Shown here: positions 18,423-29,031 of the stretch, piece after piece | How the letters are laid out: each line of letters opens with the position of its first letter | Numbering within the stretch: position 1 is the first letter of the stretch | Assembly: GCF_004348595.1 (NCBI RefSeq) | Contig: NZ_SMKD01000013.1 | Coordinates: forward strand, 1-64,000 | Reading direction: 5' to 3' | Length of the DNA: 64,000 nt | DNA from: Micromonospora sp. KC723 | Lineage (GTDB): Bacteria > Actinomycetota > Actinomycetes > Mycobacteriales > Micromonosporaceae | The notes under the pieces: model-generated | What the model was told of the DNA's origin: nothing | The model's database searches: none | What the model saw: the letters and a program-made list of their open reading frames with translations, nothing else | Position numbers and translations under genes: made by a program

Positions 18423-19217
18423 TCAGCCGGGCTGGCGCTGCCTGTGGTCGAGTCGGCCCGTCGGGCCAGCCTGCCCCCGGGGACGGGCGGAGAGCGTACC
18501 CGTGGCGGCCGCCCCGACGATCAGCGCGAGGGCCGCGAGGTGCAGCAGGCGTACCCCGGCGGGGCCGGGCACCCCGGCAGCCGGCAGGCCGGGCAGCACC
18601 AGCGACCCGACACCGGTGACGACGAGCGCCGCGGCCCAGAACACCGCCGGCCTGGCCGGCGGGGCGGGCGGGCGCACCCCGTCGAAGATCCGGCCCCGGC
18701 GGGCGGCCCGCAGCGCCAGGCCGACCACGACGGCACCGCCGACGGCGCTGCCGACCAGGTCGGAGAAGAACCACCAGGGCACGCCGACGGTCGCCTGAAA
18801 GTCCCGCCCACCCATCAGCAGCAGCCACCGCTCGGACTGGTTGACCCGGTCCCAGACGACGTGGCTGAAGGCGCCGAGCAGCGCCGAGCAGACCGTCACC
18901 TGCCAGCGGTGCCGGACCGCACCGAGGGCCGCGTAGTCCAGCCAGGCGAACGCGTGTCGGGCCGGCAGGTGCACGGCGATCCCGGCGACCACGCGGCGGA
19001 CGACCCAGGCGTACGCCAAGGCCACCGGCAGGCACCACCAGAGCAGTCCGCCCAGCGTGTGGGTACGCAGCCCGAGGTCGATGCGGGTGCCACTGAACAG
19101 GTACGCGACGTCCGGCGACACCGAGCCGGTGGCGAGGGCCACGCCGTCGAACCAGCGCGGTCGCCACAGCTTCAGCGGCAGCACCGGCGCCAGGTGCGAG
19201 GGAAACGTCAGCGGCAC
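18423..19217 (-). CDS. DUF4184 family membrane protein
   Basis: A 264-aa protein beginning MPLTFPSHLAPVLPL, the mark of DUF4184 (MPFTxSHxAAVLP). About six hydrophobic segments follow, with conserved charged residues SPDVAYL and GAFSHVVWDRVNQ that recall the membrane-embedded hydrolases of the YdjM/DUF457 group. The family has no established function. The C-terminal 25 residues are polar. It is possibly co-transcribed with the HAD gene downstream region but reads in the same direction as that gene with its own start. Confidence 0.85.
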   Translation of the reverse strand: MPLTFPSHLAPVLPLKLWRPRWFDGVALATGSVSPDVAYLFSGTRIDLGLRTHTLGGLLWWCLPVALAYAWVVRRVVAGIAVHLPARHAFAWLDYAALGAVRHRWQVTVCSALLGAFSHVVWDRVNQSERWLLLMGGRDFQATVGVPWWFFSDLVGSAVGGAVVVGLALRAARRGRIFDGVRPPAPPARPAVFWAAALVVTGVGSLVLPGLPAAGVPGPAGVRLLHLAALALIVGAAATGTLSARPRGQAGPTGRLDHRQRQPG

Positions 19218-19245
19218 GAGCCGGACGTTACCCGGCGCGCCCCGC

Positions 19246-19944
19246 TCAGAAGTGCCGAAGCAGCTCGGGGAACTCCTTCAGGCGCAGCACGCCGGGGTCG
19301 TCCGGGTCGAGCTCGTCGTGTTCGAGCACCCAGGTGTTGTCGTTCGGGATGAAGACGGCGTTCATGCCGGCCGACCGGGCCGGCAGGATGTCCGACTTCG
19401 GGGAGTTGCCGACCATCCAGGCGCGCGCCGGGTCGAAGCCGTGCTCGCGGGCCAGCCACCGGTAGGTCGCCTCGTTCTTCTCCGGCACGACGTGCGCGGC
19501 GTCGAAGTGGTGCAGCAGGCCGCACGCGTCGAGCTTGCGCTGCTGTTCCTCCCGCTCACCCTTGGTGAGCAGCAGCAGGTCGTACCGGCCGGCGAGGGCG
19601 TCGAGAGTGTCCGCGACCCCTGGCATCAGCTCGACCTGGTGGGCGACGAGCGCGGCGGCCAGCCCGTCGATCTCCCGGCGTTCCCGGTCGGTGGCCGGAC
19701 GCTCGCGCAGCCGTTCCAGGCACTCGCCGAGGCTACGCAGGAAGACCTTGCTGCCGTAGCCGTGGACGACGGCGTTGGCGGCCTCGATGTCGTCCAGGAC
19801 GGCGCGGATCTCACGGCGGTCCAGGGTGGGATGGTCCAGCCAGTCCAGGAAGTCGTCGATCACCCGCTCGAAGAGGACGTTGTTCTCCCAGAGCGTGTCG
19901 TCGGCGTCGAAGACGAGCACCGCCGCGTCCCGCCGCTGTTCCAT
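19246..19944 (-). CDS. HAD family hydrolase
   Basis: A 232-aa haloacid-dehalogenase-type phosphatase. Motif I is VFDADDTLWENN (about 11-22), motif II LLLTKG, motif III Lys in PEKNEATYRW, and motif IV VGNSPKSDILPARSAGM. The cap is inserted after motif I (subclass C1). The ADDT variant and the TLWENN continuation occur in uncharacterised actinobacterial members. The start is ATG 19944 behind GGGAGGG; an in-frame GTG at 19962 has no such site. The substrate is unknown. Confidence 0.9.
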   Translation of the reverse strand: MEQRRDAAVLVFDADDTLWENNVLFERVIDDFLDWLDHPTLDRREIRAVLDDIEAANAVVHGYGSKVFLRSLGECLERLRERPATDRERREIDGLAAALVAHQVELMPGVADTLDALAGRYDLLLLTKGEREEQQRKLDACGLLHHFDAAHVVPEKNEATYRWLAREHGFDPARAWMVGNSPKSDILPARSAGMNAVFIPNDNTWVLEHDELDPDDPGVLRLKEFPELLRHF

Positions 19945-19977
19945 TCTCGCCCTCCCGGTCACCGTGTCCGGGACACG

Positions 19978-22728
<2,751 letters not shown>

Positions 22729-22773
22729 TGTCGTCGTGTCGTGTTACACCTCGCCGCGGTGGGAGGAAACTAG

Positions 22774-24714
22774 TTGATCGACATCGGTTTCGGGCCTCAG
22801 GTCTGCGCCGAGCTGTCCACCGGGGCGACCCGGGAGTGGCTGGTGCCGGACGGTCTCGGCGGGTACGCCATGGGCACGGTGAGCGGGTTGCGGACCCGCC
22901 GCTACCACGGGCTGCTGGTGACCGCCGGGGAGACACCGGCCGCCCGCAAGGTGGGACTGGTCAGCCTGGACCCGGCGGTGCTGCTGCCCTCCGGCACGCG
23001 GGTGCGCCTCGGCACGCACGAGTGGTCCTCCCGGGTGGTCGATCCGCGCGGCTTCGAGCTGCTGGAACGCTTCGACCTCGTCGACGGGCTGCCGCGCTGG
23101 CGGTGGCGGATCGGCGACGTGGTGATCGAGCGGGAGATCGCCATGCTGGCCGGGCGGTCGTGCGTGGCGGTGGTGCACCGGCTGGTCGCGGGCGGACCGG
23201 TCCGGCTGGAGCTGAGCGCGGCGTGCACCTGGCGGGACGCGCACGGCGAGCGGCGCGCCGACGGCCCGCCGTTGCGGATGGAGCCGGTCGACGGCGGCGC
23301 GGTGATCGAGGGCGCGTACCGGCTGTCCGGGCCGGACTGGCGGCCGGAGGGGCAGTGGTGGCTGGGCGTGCGCCACCGTGAGGAGGCGGCCCGGGGCCTG
23401 CACCCGGAGGAGGACCTCTGGTACGCGGGGCGCTTCTCGGGCGCTCTGGAGCGCCCCGGCGACACGGTGTCGGTACGGGCCTGGGCGTTGGATCTCGGCC
23501 CGGAGCCGCCGCCTGCGGTGGAGGTGGTCGAGGCCGCCCGGCGGCGCAACCGGCAGGTGGTGGCCGCGGCCCGACCGGCCGACGACGTCGAGGCCACCCT
23601 CGCGCTGGCCGCCGACGCGTTCGTGGTGCGTACCGCCCCCGGGCCGGACGTGGTGGCCGGGTACCCGTGGTTCGGCGCCTGGTCGCGGGACACGATGACC
23701 TCGTACGAGGGGTTGTTCCTCTGCACGGGTCGGGCCGACGAGGGACGGGAGCTGCTGCGGTCGTACGCGGCGACGCTGTCGGAGGGGATGCTGGCGAACA
23801 CCGCCGACACCGGGCGGGTGGAGTACAACACCGTCGACGCCACCCTGTGGTTCCTGCACGCGGTGAGTCGGCACGTCACCGTCACCGGCGACACGGATCT
23901 CGGTGACGAGTTGCTGCCGGCGCTGCACGGCGTGGTGCGGGCGCACGTGGCCGGCACCCGGTACGGCATCGGGGTGGACCCGGCCGACGGGTTGATCACC
24001 CAGGGCGGCACCCCGGGCGCGGCGCTGACCTGGATGGACGCCCGGGTGTACGGGGTGCCGGTGACCCCGCGCACCGGCAAGCCGGTGGAGGTCAACGCGC
24101 TCTGGGTGAGCGGGTTGGCCGGCCTGGCGGAGCTGACCGAGCTGGCCGGGGCGGACGCCGCCGAGCTGTGGCGGCTGCACGCCCGCGCCGAGGAGGCGTT
24201 CGGCAAGCGGTTCCCGGCGCCGACCGGGTGGCTGCACGACGTGGTGGACGCGCCGGCCCCGGCGTACCCGCTGGGCGGGGCGGCGCACCACGACGACGAC
24301 CTGCTCCGGCCGAACCAGTTGCTGGCCTGGTCGCTGCCGTACGCCCCGCTGGAGCCGGACCCGGCGGTGTTGCGCCGGCTGGCGGCCGGGTTGGCCACCC
24401 CGTTGGGGCCGCGCAGCCTCTCCCCCGACTCGCCCGATTTCGCGCCCCGGCACCGGGGTGGCCCGGCGGAGCGGGACACCGCCTACCACCAGGGGACCGT
24501 CTGGCCGTGGCTGGTCGGTCCGTTCGTCGAGGCGCACCGGAAGGCCGGACTACCCACCGATGACCTTTTGGTCGGACTTGTAGGCCATTTGGGGGAGTAT
24601 GGCCTAGGATCAGTCAGTGAGACGGCTGACGGCACCGCGCCGCACGCCGCCACCGGCTGCCCGTTCCAGGCGTGGTCGGTGGCCGAACTGCTGCGCGTCC
24701 GGAAGGCCGGATAG
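22774..24714 (+). CDS. Glycogen debranching-type enzyme (amylo-alpha-1,6-glucosidase, GH133-like)
   Basis: A 646-aa cytoplasmic enzyme. An N-terminal GDE domain opens with TREWLVPDGLGGYAMGTVSGLRTRRYHGLLV (blocks around residue 20-40); the catalytic barrel has GYPWFGAWSRDTMTSYEGL, YNTVDATLWF and TAYHQGTVWPWLVGPF. These match the archaeal/bacterial debranching enzymes that remove alpha-1,6 glucose branches. The start is TTG 22774, chosen for GGGAGG 8 nt upstream; no ATG or GTG is suitably placed. Together with the GT4 gene that follows by 141 nt, it forms a glucan-handling pair. Confidence 0.88.
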   Translation: MIDIGFGPQVCAELSTGATREWLVPDGLGGYAMGTVSGLRTRRYHGLLVTAGETPAARKVGLVSLDPAVLLPSGTRVRLGTHEWSSRVVDPRGFELLERFDLVDGLPRWRWRIGDVVIEREIAMLAGRSCVAVVHRLVAGGPVRLELSAACTWRDAHGERRADGPPLRMEPVDGGAVIEGAYRLSGPDWRPEGQWWLGVRHREEAARGLHPEEDLWYAGRFSGALERPGDTVSVRAWALDLGPEPPPAVEVVEAARRRNRQVVAAARPADDVEATLALAADAFVVRTAPGPDVVAGYPWFGAWSRDTMTSYEGLFLCTGRADEGRELLRSYAATLSEGMLANTADTGRVEYNTVDATLWFLHAVSRHVTVTGDTDLGDELLPALHGVVRAHVAGTRYGIGVDPADGLITQGGTPGAALTWMDARVYGVPVTPRTGKPVEVNALWVSGLAGLAELTELAGADAAELWRLHARAEEAFGKRFPAPTGWLHDVVDAPAPAYPLGGAAHHDDDLLRPNQLLAWSLPYAPLEPDPAVLRRLAAGLATPLGPRSLSPDSPDFAPRHRGGPAERDTAYHQGTVWPWLVGPFVEAHRKAGLPTDDLLVGLVGHLGEYGLGSVSETADGTAPHAATGCPFQAWSVAELLRVRKAG

Positions 24715-24855
24715 GCACGCGTTACACACCGGCAATCACCACGTCTCCGCTGGTTATCCACCAGTCGGCAGGATGGGCCCCACCTTGGGCCAAGGCGACG
24801 GCACCCCTTCGGTGTCCGACCGCGCGTGCCCCGGACACAACTCAAAGGGGGCCGC

Positions 24856-26184
24856 ATGTCACCTGACGCCGACGTGATCGACATCAACCCCGCCCGGCAC
24901 CAGCGCGTGCTGATGCTCTCCTGGGAGTACCCGCCCGTGCTCGTCGGCGGACTCGGCCGCCACGTGCACGCCCTGTCCGTGGCCCTGGCCGCCGCCGGAC
25001 ACGAGGTCACCGTCATCACCCGACACGCCGACGGCGCACCCCTCGAGGAGTACGCCGACGGCGTCCGCATCCTCCGCGCCCCCGAAGACCCCGTCACCTT
25101 CCCCCTCGCCACCAACTCCCTCCTGGCCTGGACCATGGCCTTCAACCACACCCTCACCCGCACCGCCCTACGCGCCACCGAAGCCGGCACCTACGACGTC
25201 GTCCACGCCCACGACTGGCTCGTCGCCCACACCGCCATCACCCTCGCCGAACACCTCGACATACCACTGGTCACCACCATCCACGCCACCGAAGCCGGCC
25301 GACACCAGGGCTGGCTCCCCGACGAGATGAACCGCACCATCCACGGCGTCGAACACTGGATCAGCAACGCCTCGGCCCGGGTCATCGCCTGCTCCGGGTA
25401 CATGCGGGACCAGGTCACCCGGCTGTTCGACGTGCCGGCCACCAGGGTCGACGTGGTGCCCAACGGGGTCGACGACCGCGCGTGGCGCGCCCGACCCCGG
25501 GCCGTCGCCTCGGCCCGGGCCCGGTTCGCCGGGGACGGGCCCCTGGTCGGGTACGCCGGGCGGCTGGTGTACGAGAAGGGCGTGCAGCACCTCGTGCACG
25601 CCGTGCCGTACCTGCGCGAGCGGCACCCGGGGCTGCGGGTGGTCATCGCCGGGGACGGGCCGTACAAGGACGAACTGGTCGACCAGGCGCGGCGGCTGCG
25701 CCTCGACGAGACCGTCCGCTTCGCCGGATTCCTGGACTCCACCCAGCTTCCGGCCGTGCTGGCCGCCACCGACGCCACGGTGATCCCCAGCCTCTACGAG
25801 CCGTTCGGCATGATCGCGCTGGAGGCCGCCGCGGCGGGCGCGCCGCTCGCCGTCGCCGACACCGGTGGGCTGGCCGAGATCGTCGAGCCCGGCGTGACCG
25901 GGGTGACCTTCCCGCACAGCGACCCGGACGCGCTGGCCGGCGCGGTCGACCGGCTCATCGGTGACGAGGTCTTCGCCCGCCGGGTGGCCCGCCGCGCCCG
26001 CAGCATGGTCAGCGAGCGGTACGGTTGGGCCACCATCGCCGCCCGGACGGCCGGCAGCTACGCCGCCGCCCGCCGCGAACACGGGTCGTTCCAGGCCCGG
26101 CGGGCCGGCGCGCTGCTCGGCGGGCGGTCGCGGATCCTCATCCCGGAGGGCAACCTGCTGGCGATGGACGGCGCCGCCTGCTGA
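24856..26184 (+). CDS. GT4 family glycosyltransferase (glycogen-synthase-like)
   Basis: A 442-aa GT-B fold enzyme. The N-terminal domain starts LMLSWEYPPVLVGGLGRHVHALS (donor/acceptor loop with GG), and the C-terminal domain has VGYAGRLVYEKGVQHLV and the E-x7-E type donor motif SLYEPFGMIALEAAAAGAP. It probably elongates an alpha-glucan or glucosylates a solute using a nucleotide-glucose, in line with the adjacent debranching enzyme and GH63 gene. The start is ATG 24856 after AAAGGGG. Codon use changes sharply near 25370: the first third prefers CTC, GAA and C-ending codons, the remainder CTG, GAG and CGG like its neighbours, suggesting a mosaic gene. Confidence 0.87.
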   Translation: MSPDADVIDINPARHQRVLMLSWEYPPVLVGGLGRHVHALSVALAAAGHEVTVITRHADGAPLEEYADGVRILRAPEDPVTFPLATNSLLAWTMAFNHTLTRTALRATEAGTYDVVHAHDWLVAHTAITLAEHLDIPLVTTIHATEAGRHQGWLPDEMNRTIHGVEHWISNASARVIACSGYMRDQVTRLFDVPATRVDVVPNGVDDRAWRARPRAVASARARFAGDGPLVGYAGRLVYEKGVQHLVHAVPYLRERHPGLRVVIAGDGPYKDELVDQARRLRLDETVRFAGFLDSTQLPAVLAATDATVIPSLYEPFGMIALEAAAAGAPLAVADTGGLAEIVEPGVTGVTFPHSDPDALAGAVDRLIGDEVFARRVARRARSMVSERYGWATIAARTAGSYAAARREHGSFQARRAGALLGGRSRILIPEGNLLAMDGAAC

Positions 26185-26259
26185 GGCCGACCGGACAAGC
26201 GATAGGCCCGCCCCGATCCATTGGCTACCGTGGTGCGTCAGCCAAGGGTGAGGAGAGCG

Positions 26260-27279
26260 GTGCAGCACGTAGTGATCGCCGGCCGGTACCGGCTGGTGGA
26301 ACCGGTGGGCCAGGGCGGCATGGGTCGGGTGTGGCGGGCCGTCGACGAGGTGCTGCACCGTGAGGTGGCGGTCAAGGAGGTCGTTCCGCCGCACTGGCTG
26401 TCCGAGGTCGAGGGCGACGAGTTGCGGCTGCGGACGCTGCGCGAGGCGCGTACCGCGGCCCGGCTCCGCCACCCCAACGTGGTCCGGGTCTACGACGTCG
26501 TTCCGGTCGCCGGGCACCCGTGGATCGTGATGGAGTACATCCCCTCCCGGACGTTGCAGGCCGTCCTGGACCGCGACGGCCCCCTGGACCCGGTCCGGGC
26601 CGCCGGCGTCGGGCGGGCGCTGCTGGCCGCGCTGCGCGCCGCCCACACCGCCAACGTGCTGCACCGGGACGTCAAACCACAGAACGTGCTGGTGACGCAG
26701 GACGGGCAGATCATGCTCACCGACTTCGGGCTGGCCACCTTCAGCGGGGAGGAGGGGGTGCTGACCCGCCCCGGGATGGTGCTCGGCTCGCCCCAGTTCG
26801 TCGCCCCGGAACGCGCCGCCGAGGGCGTGTCCAGTGTCGAGGCGGACCTGTGGTCCCTCGGCGCCACGCTGTACGCCGCCGTCGAGGGACGCCCGCCGTA
26901 CGCCCGGGGCACCGCGGTGGCCACCCTGGCGGCGCTCGCCGCCGACCCGCCCGACCCCGCCCCCCACGCCGGGCCGCTCGCACCCGTGCTCGCCGGCCTG
27001 CTGTGCCGGGATCCCCGCCGGCGCATCGGTCACGACGAGGCCGAACGGCGGTTGATAGCCGCCGAGCGCGGTCCGGAACCGGAACCGGCCGACGAGGAGG
27101 AGCCGACGACGATGCTGCGGATCGAACGACCGCCGCCCCCGCCGCCGTGGCCCGGAGCGTCCCGGCCGCCTGCCACCGGAGAACCCGCGACCTCCCCCGC
27201 GGCGTTCCCGCCGCGCGGCGCTCCCCGGTCGTACCCGGGCGCCCTGCCGCCCGCGCCCTGGGCGCGGCCCGGCTCCTGA
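26260..27279 (+). CDS. Soluble Ser/Thr protein kinase
   Basis: A 339-aa Hanks-type kinase. The Gly loop GQGGMGRVW (about 17-25), VAVKEV lysine, HRDVKPQNVL catalytic loop, DFGLA and the APE-like APERAAEG segment are all intact, so it should be active. No membrane segment or PASTA domain follows; the C-terminal 80 residues are Pro-rich and disordered with a PTTM motif that might be an autophosphorylation site. The start is GTG 26260 behind GAGGAGAG. The gene is followed by a DUF457-like gene at 110 nt. Targets are unknown. Confidence 0.92.
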   Translation: MQHVVIAGRYRLVEPVGQGGMGRVWRAVDEVLHREVAVKEVVPPHWLSEVEGDELRLRTLREARTAARLRHPNVVRVYDVVPVAGHPWIVMEYIPSRTLQAVLDRDGPLDPVRAAGVGRALLAALRAAHTANVLHRDVKPQNVLVTQDGQIMLTDFGLATFSGEEGVLTRPGMVLGSPQFVAPERAAEGVSSVEADLWSLGATLYAAVEGRPPYARGTAVATLAALAADPPDPAPHAGPLAPVLAGLLCRDPRRRIGHDEAERRLIAAERGPEPEPADEEEPTTMLRIERPPPPPPWPGASRPPATGEPATSPAAFPPRGAPRSYPGALPPAPWARPGS

Positions 27280-27389
27280 CCTGACCAGTAACTCTCCCCA
27301 GTGGACCGACCGGTTGATTGCCCCGTCGGCGGCGGCTCTGACACAGTGGCGTAGTTTGTCGATCAAGGACCTGGGGAGGGCGATACGCC

Positions 27390-28199
27390 ATGATGGGACC
27401 GTCCCACGCGCTGTCGGGCGCGGCGGTGTGGCTGACCGGCTCGTGGGCGTTGGACCAGTTCGCGGACTACCACCAGTCGCCGTTGGCGCTGGCGGTGGGC
27501 ACCGCGGTCTGCGCCGGCGGGGCCCTCTTCCCCGACCTGGACCTCTCCGGAAAGGTCACCCGCAACCAGGGCGGCGCGACGGTGGCCCGCACCTTCGGCG
27601 TCTTCTCCCTCTTCCTCGCCGAGGTGATGGAGAAGGTCTCGCTCGGCGTCTACTACGCCACCAAGCTCAGCCGTGATCCCCGCCGCAACAACGGGCACCG
27701 GACCCTGACCCACACCATCCCGTTCACCACCCTGGTCGGCTGGGGCACCACCACGCTGTGCACGGCGTACGGCAAGTGGGCGGTGGTGGGCATCCTGTTC
27801 TTCATGATCGGGCTGGCCCTACGCGGCCTGTTCGACCGGTGGGCGGAGCGGGCGGGCTGGGTGATCGTCACCCTCGCCTCGGCCGCCGCCGCCTGGTACA
27901 CCTTCGCCAACCTGCCCGGCGACCGGGGCTATCCGATGATCGGGCTGGCCGTCGGGGTGGGCTGTTTCGTGCACATCCTGGGCGACATGATCACCAAGGC
28001 GGGGGTGCCGATCCTCTGGCCGATCCCGATCAAACGACGGATGTGGATGATGGTCGGCCTGCCGAACAGCATCGCGTTGCGGACCGGCAGCAAGGCGGAG
28101 GTCGTCGTGCTGCGTACCGCACTGACCGTGCTCTCCGTGCTGGCCGCGATGGGCCTGATGGCGCCGTCGGTGCTGCAACGGTTCAACATCGAGGTCTGA
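27390..28199 (+). CDS. DUF457/YdjM-like membrane-bound metal-dependent hydrolase
   Basis: A 269-aa polytopic membrane protein. The N terminus MMGPSHALSGAAVWL supplies the conserved His, DLDLSGKV the acidic pair, NNGHRTLTHTIPF a further His pair, and VGCFVHILGDMITKAGVPILWPI the C-terminal motif; this pattern of H and D residues defines the LexA-regulated YdjM/DUF457 family of predicted membrane metal hydrolases. Substrate is not known. GGGGAGGG lies about 9 nt before the ATG. Convergent with the nucleotidyltransferase gene, with a 6-bp GC hairpin (28200-28219) between. Confidence 0.88.
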   Translation: MMGPSHALSGAAVWLTGSWALDQFADYHQSPLALAVGTAVCAGGALFPDLDLSGKVTRNQGGATVARTFGVFSLFLAEVMEKVSLGVYYATKLSRDPRRNNGHRTLTHTIPFTTLVGWGTTTLCTAYGKWAVVGILFFMIGLALRGLFDRWAERAGWVIVTLASAAAAWYTFANLPGDRGYPMIGLAVGVGCFVHILGDMITKAGVPILWPIPIKRRMWMMVGLPNSIALRTGSKAEVVVLRTALTVLSVLAAMGLMAPSVLQRFNIEV

Positions 28200-28219
28200 C
28201 GGCGCGGGGTCAGGCGCCG
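28200..28219. terminator. GC hairpin between convergent DUF457-like and nucleotidyltransferase genes
   Basis: CGGCGC (28200-28205) and GCGCCG (28214-28219) flank an 8-nt loop. It spans the gene ends (28199 and 28210) and could act on both transcripts. Confidence 0.45.
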
Positions 28220-28830
28220 ACCCGCTGCGGCGGGACGGTCAGGCCGTAGAGCGCCATCAACTCCGGGGTGTCCACCCGGCTGCCGTCGGCCACCGAGTCG
28301 CAGGAGATGTCGACGATCTGGTCCTTGTGGGCCAGCAGGTACGGGCGGGCCCCGACGTCCGCGCTGGCCAGCGTCGCGATGCCCGACCAGTGCCGCCGGC
28401 CGAAGAGCATCGGGTAGCCGCGCAGACCGTCGTAGGTGGCGCAGACCAGCACGTCCGGGTACGGCAGCGCGGTGACCCGCCGTACCGCCGCGGCGGTCAG
28501 GCCGGGCATGTCCACCGGGACCACCACGACCGCCTCGATGTCCTCGTCGGTGATCGCGGCCAGGCCGGCGCGGATGGAGGAACCGACGCCGGTGCTCCAG
28601 GCCTGGTTGACCACCACGGTGGCCCGGGACAGGTCGGCGGTCTGGCGCACCTGGTCGGCGGCGGCGCCCAGGACGACCACGATCTGCCCGCAACCCGCCT
28701 CGGTCATCGTGTCGACCATCTGGTCCACCAGGGGCCGCTCCCCCTGGTGGAGAAGGGCTTCCGGGCCGCCGATCCGGCGCCCCCCGCCCGCCGCGATGAT
28801 CATGCCTGCGATCCGGTTCAGCGGTGCCAC
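28210..28830 (-). CDS. MobA/MocA-like NTP transferase
   Basis: A protein of about 206 aa with the nucleotidyltransferase loop MIIAAGGGRRIGGPEALLHQGERPLV, the DMPGL metal motif (PVDMPGLTAAAVRRV) and YPMLFGRRHW, as in molybdenum-cofactor cytidylyl/guanylyltransferases and related MobA-like proteins. No molybdoenzyme genes are nearby, so another nucleotidyl transfer is possible. The Lys of the usual R-x-G-x-x-K motif is replaced (GGPEALL), which weakens the functional call. The start is uncertain: GTG 28830 is proposed, but TTG 28920 and ATG 28803 are alternatives. A -10-like TAGAAT lies on this strand at 28929-28934. Confidence 0.78.
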   Translation of the reverse strand: MAPLNRIAGMIIAAGGGRRIGGPEALLHQGERPLVDQMVDTMTEAGCGQIVVVLGAAADQVRQTADLSRATVVVNQAWSTGVGSSIRAGLAAITDEDIEAVVVVPVDMPGLTAAAVRRVTALPYPDVLVCATYDGLRGYPMLFGRRHWSGIATLASADVGARPYLLAHKDQIVDISCDSVADGSRVDTPELMALYGLTVPPQRVGA

Positions 28831-29031
28831 CTCCGTCGTGAAGACGGACCGAGCAGGGCTGCCCGGTCCGTTGCGCACACCGGACCCAACGACGACCCGG
28901 GGCACGGGGTGGCGGGGCAAATCGCCACATTCTAGATAGATTCCCCGTCACCACTCATCGCCCGGCCTGGTCGTGACCAGCACGGCGGCGACACCAACGG
29001 CCAGCGCCGACCCCGCCAGAACCCCGGCCGG

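Noticed and set aside
24754..24762. DnaA-box-like TTATCCACC
   Set aside because: Single copy, one mismatch, no cluster of boxes or AT-rich element; not an origin.
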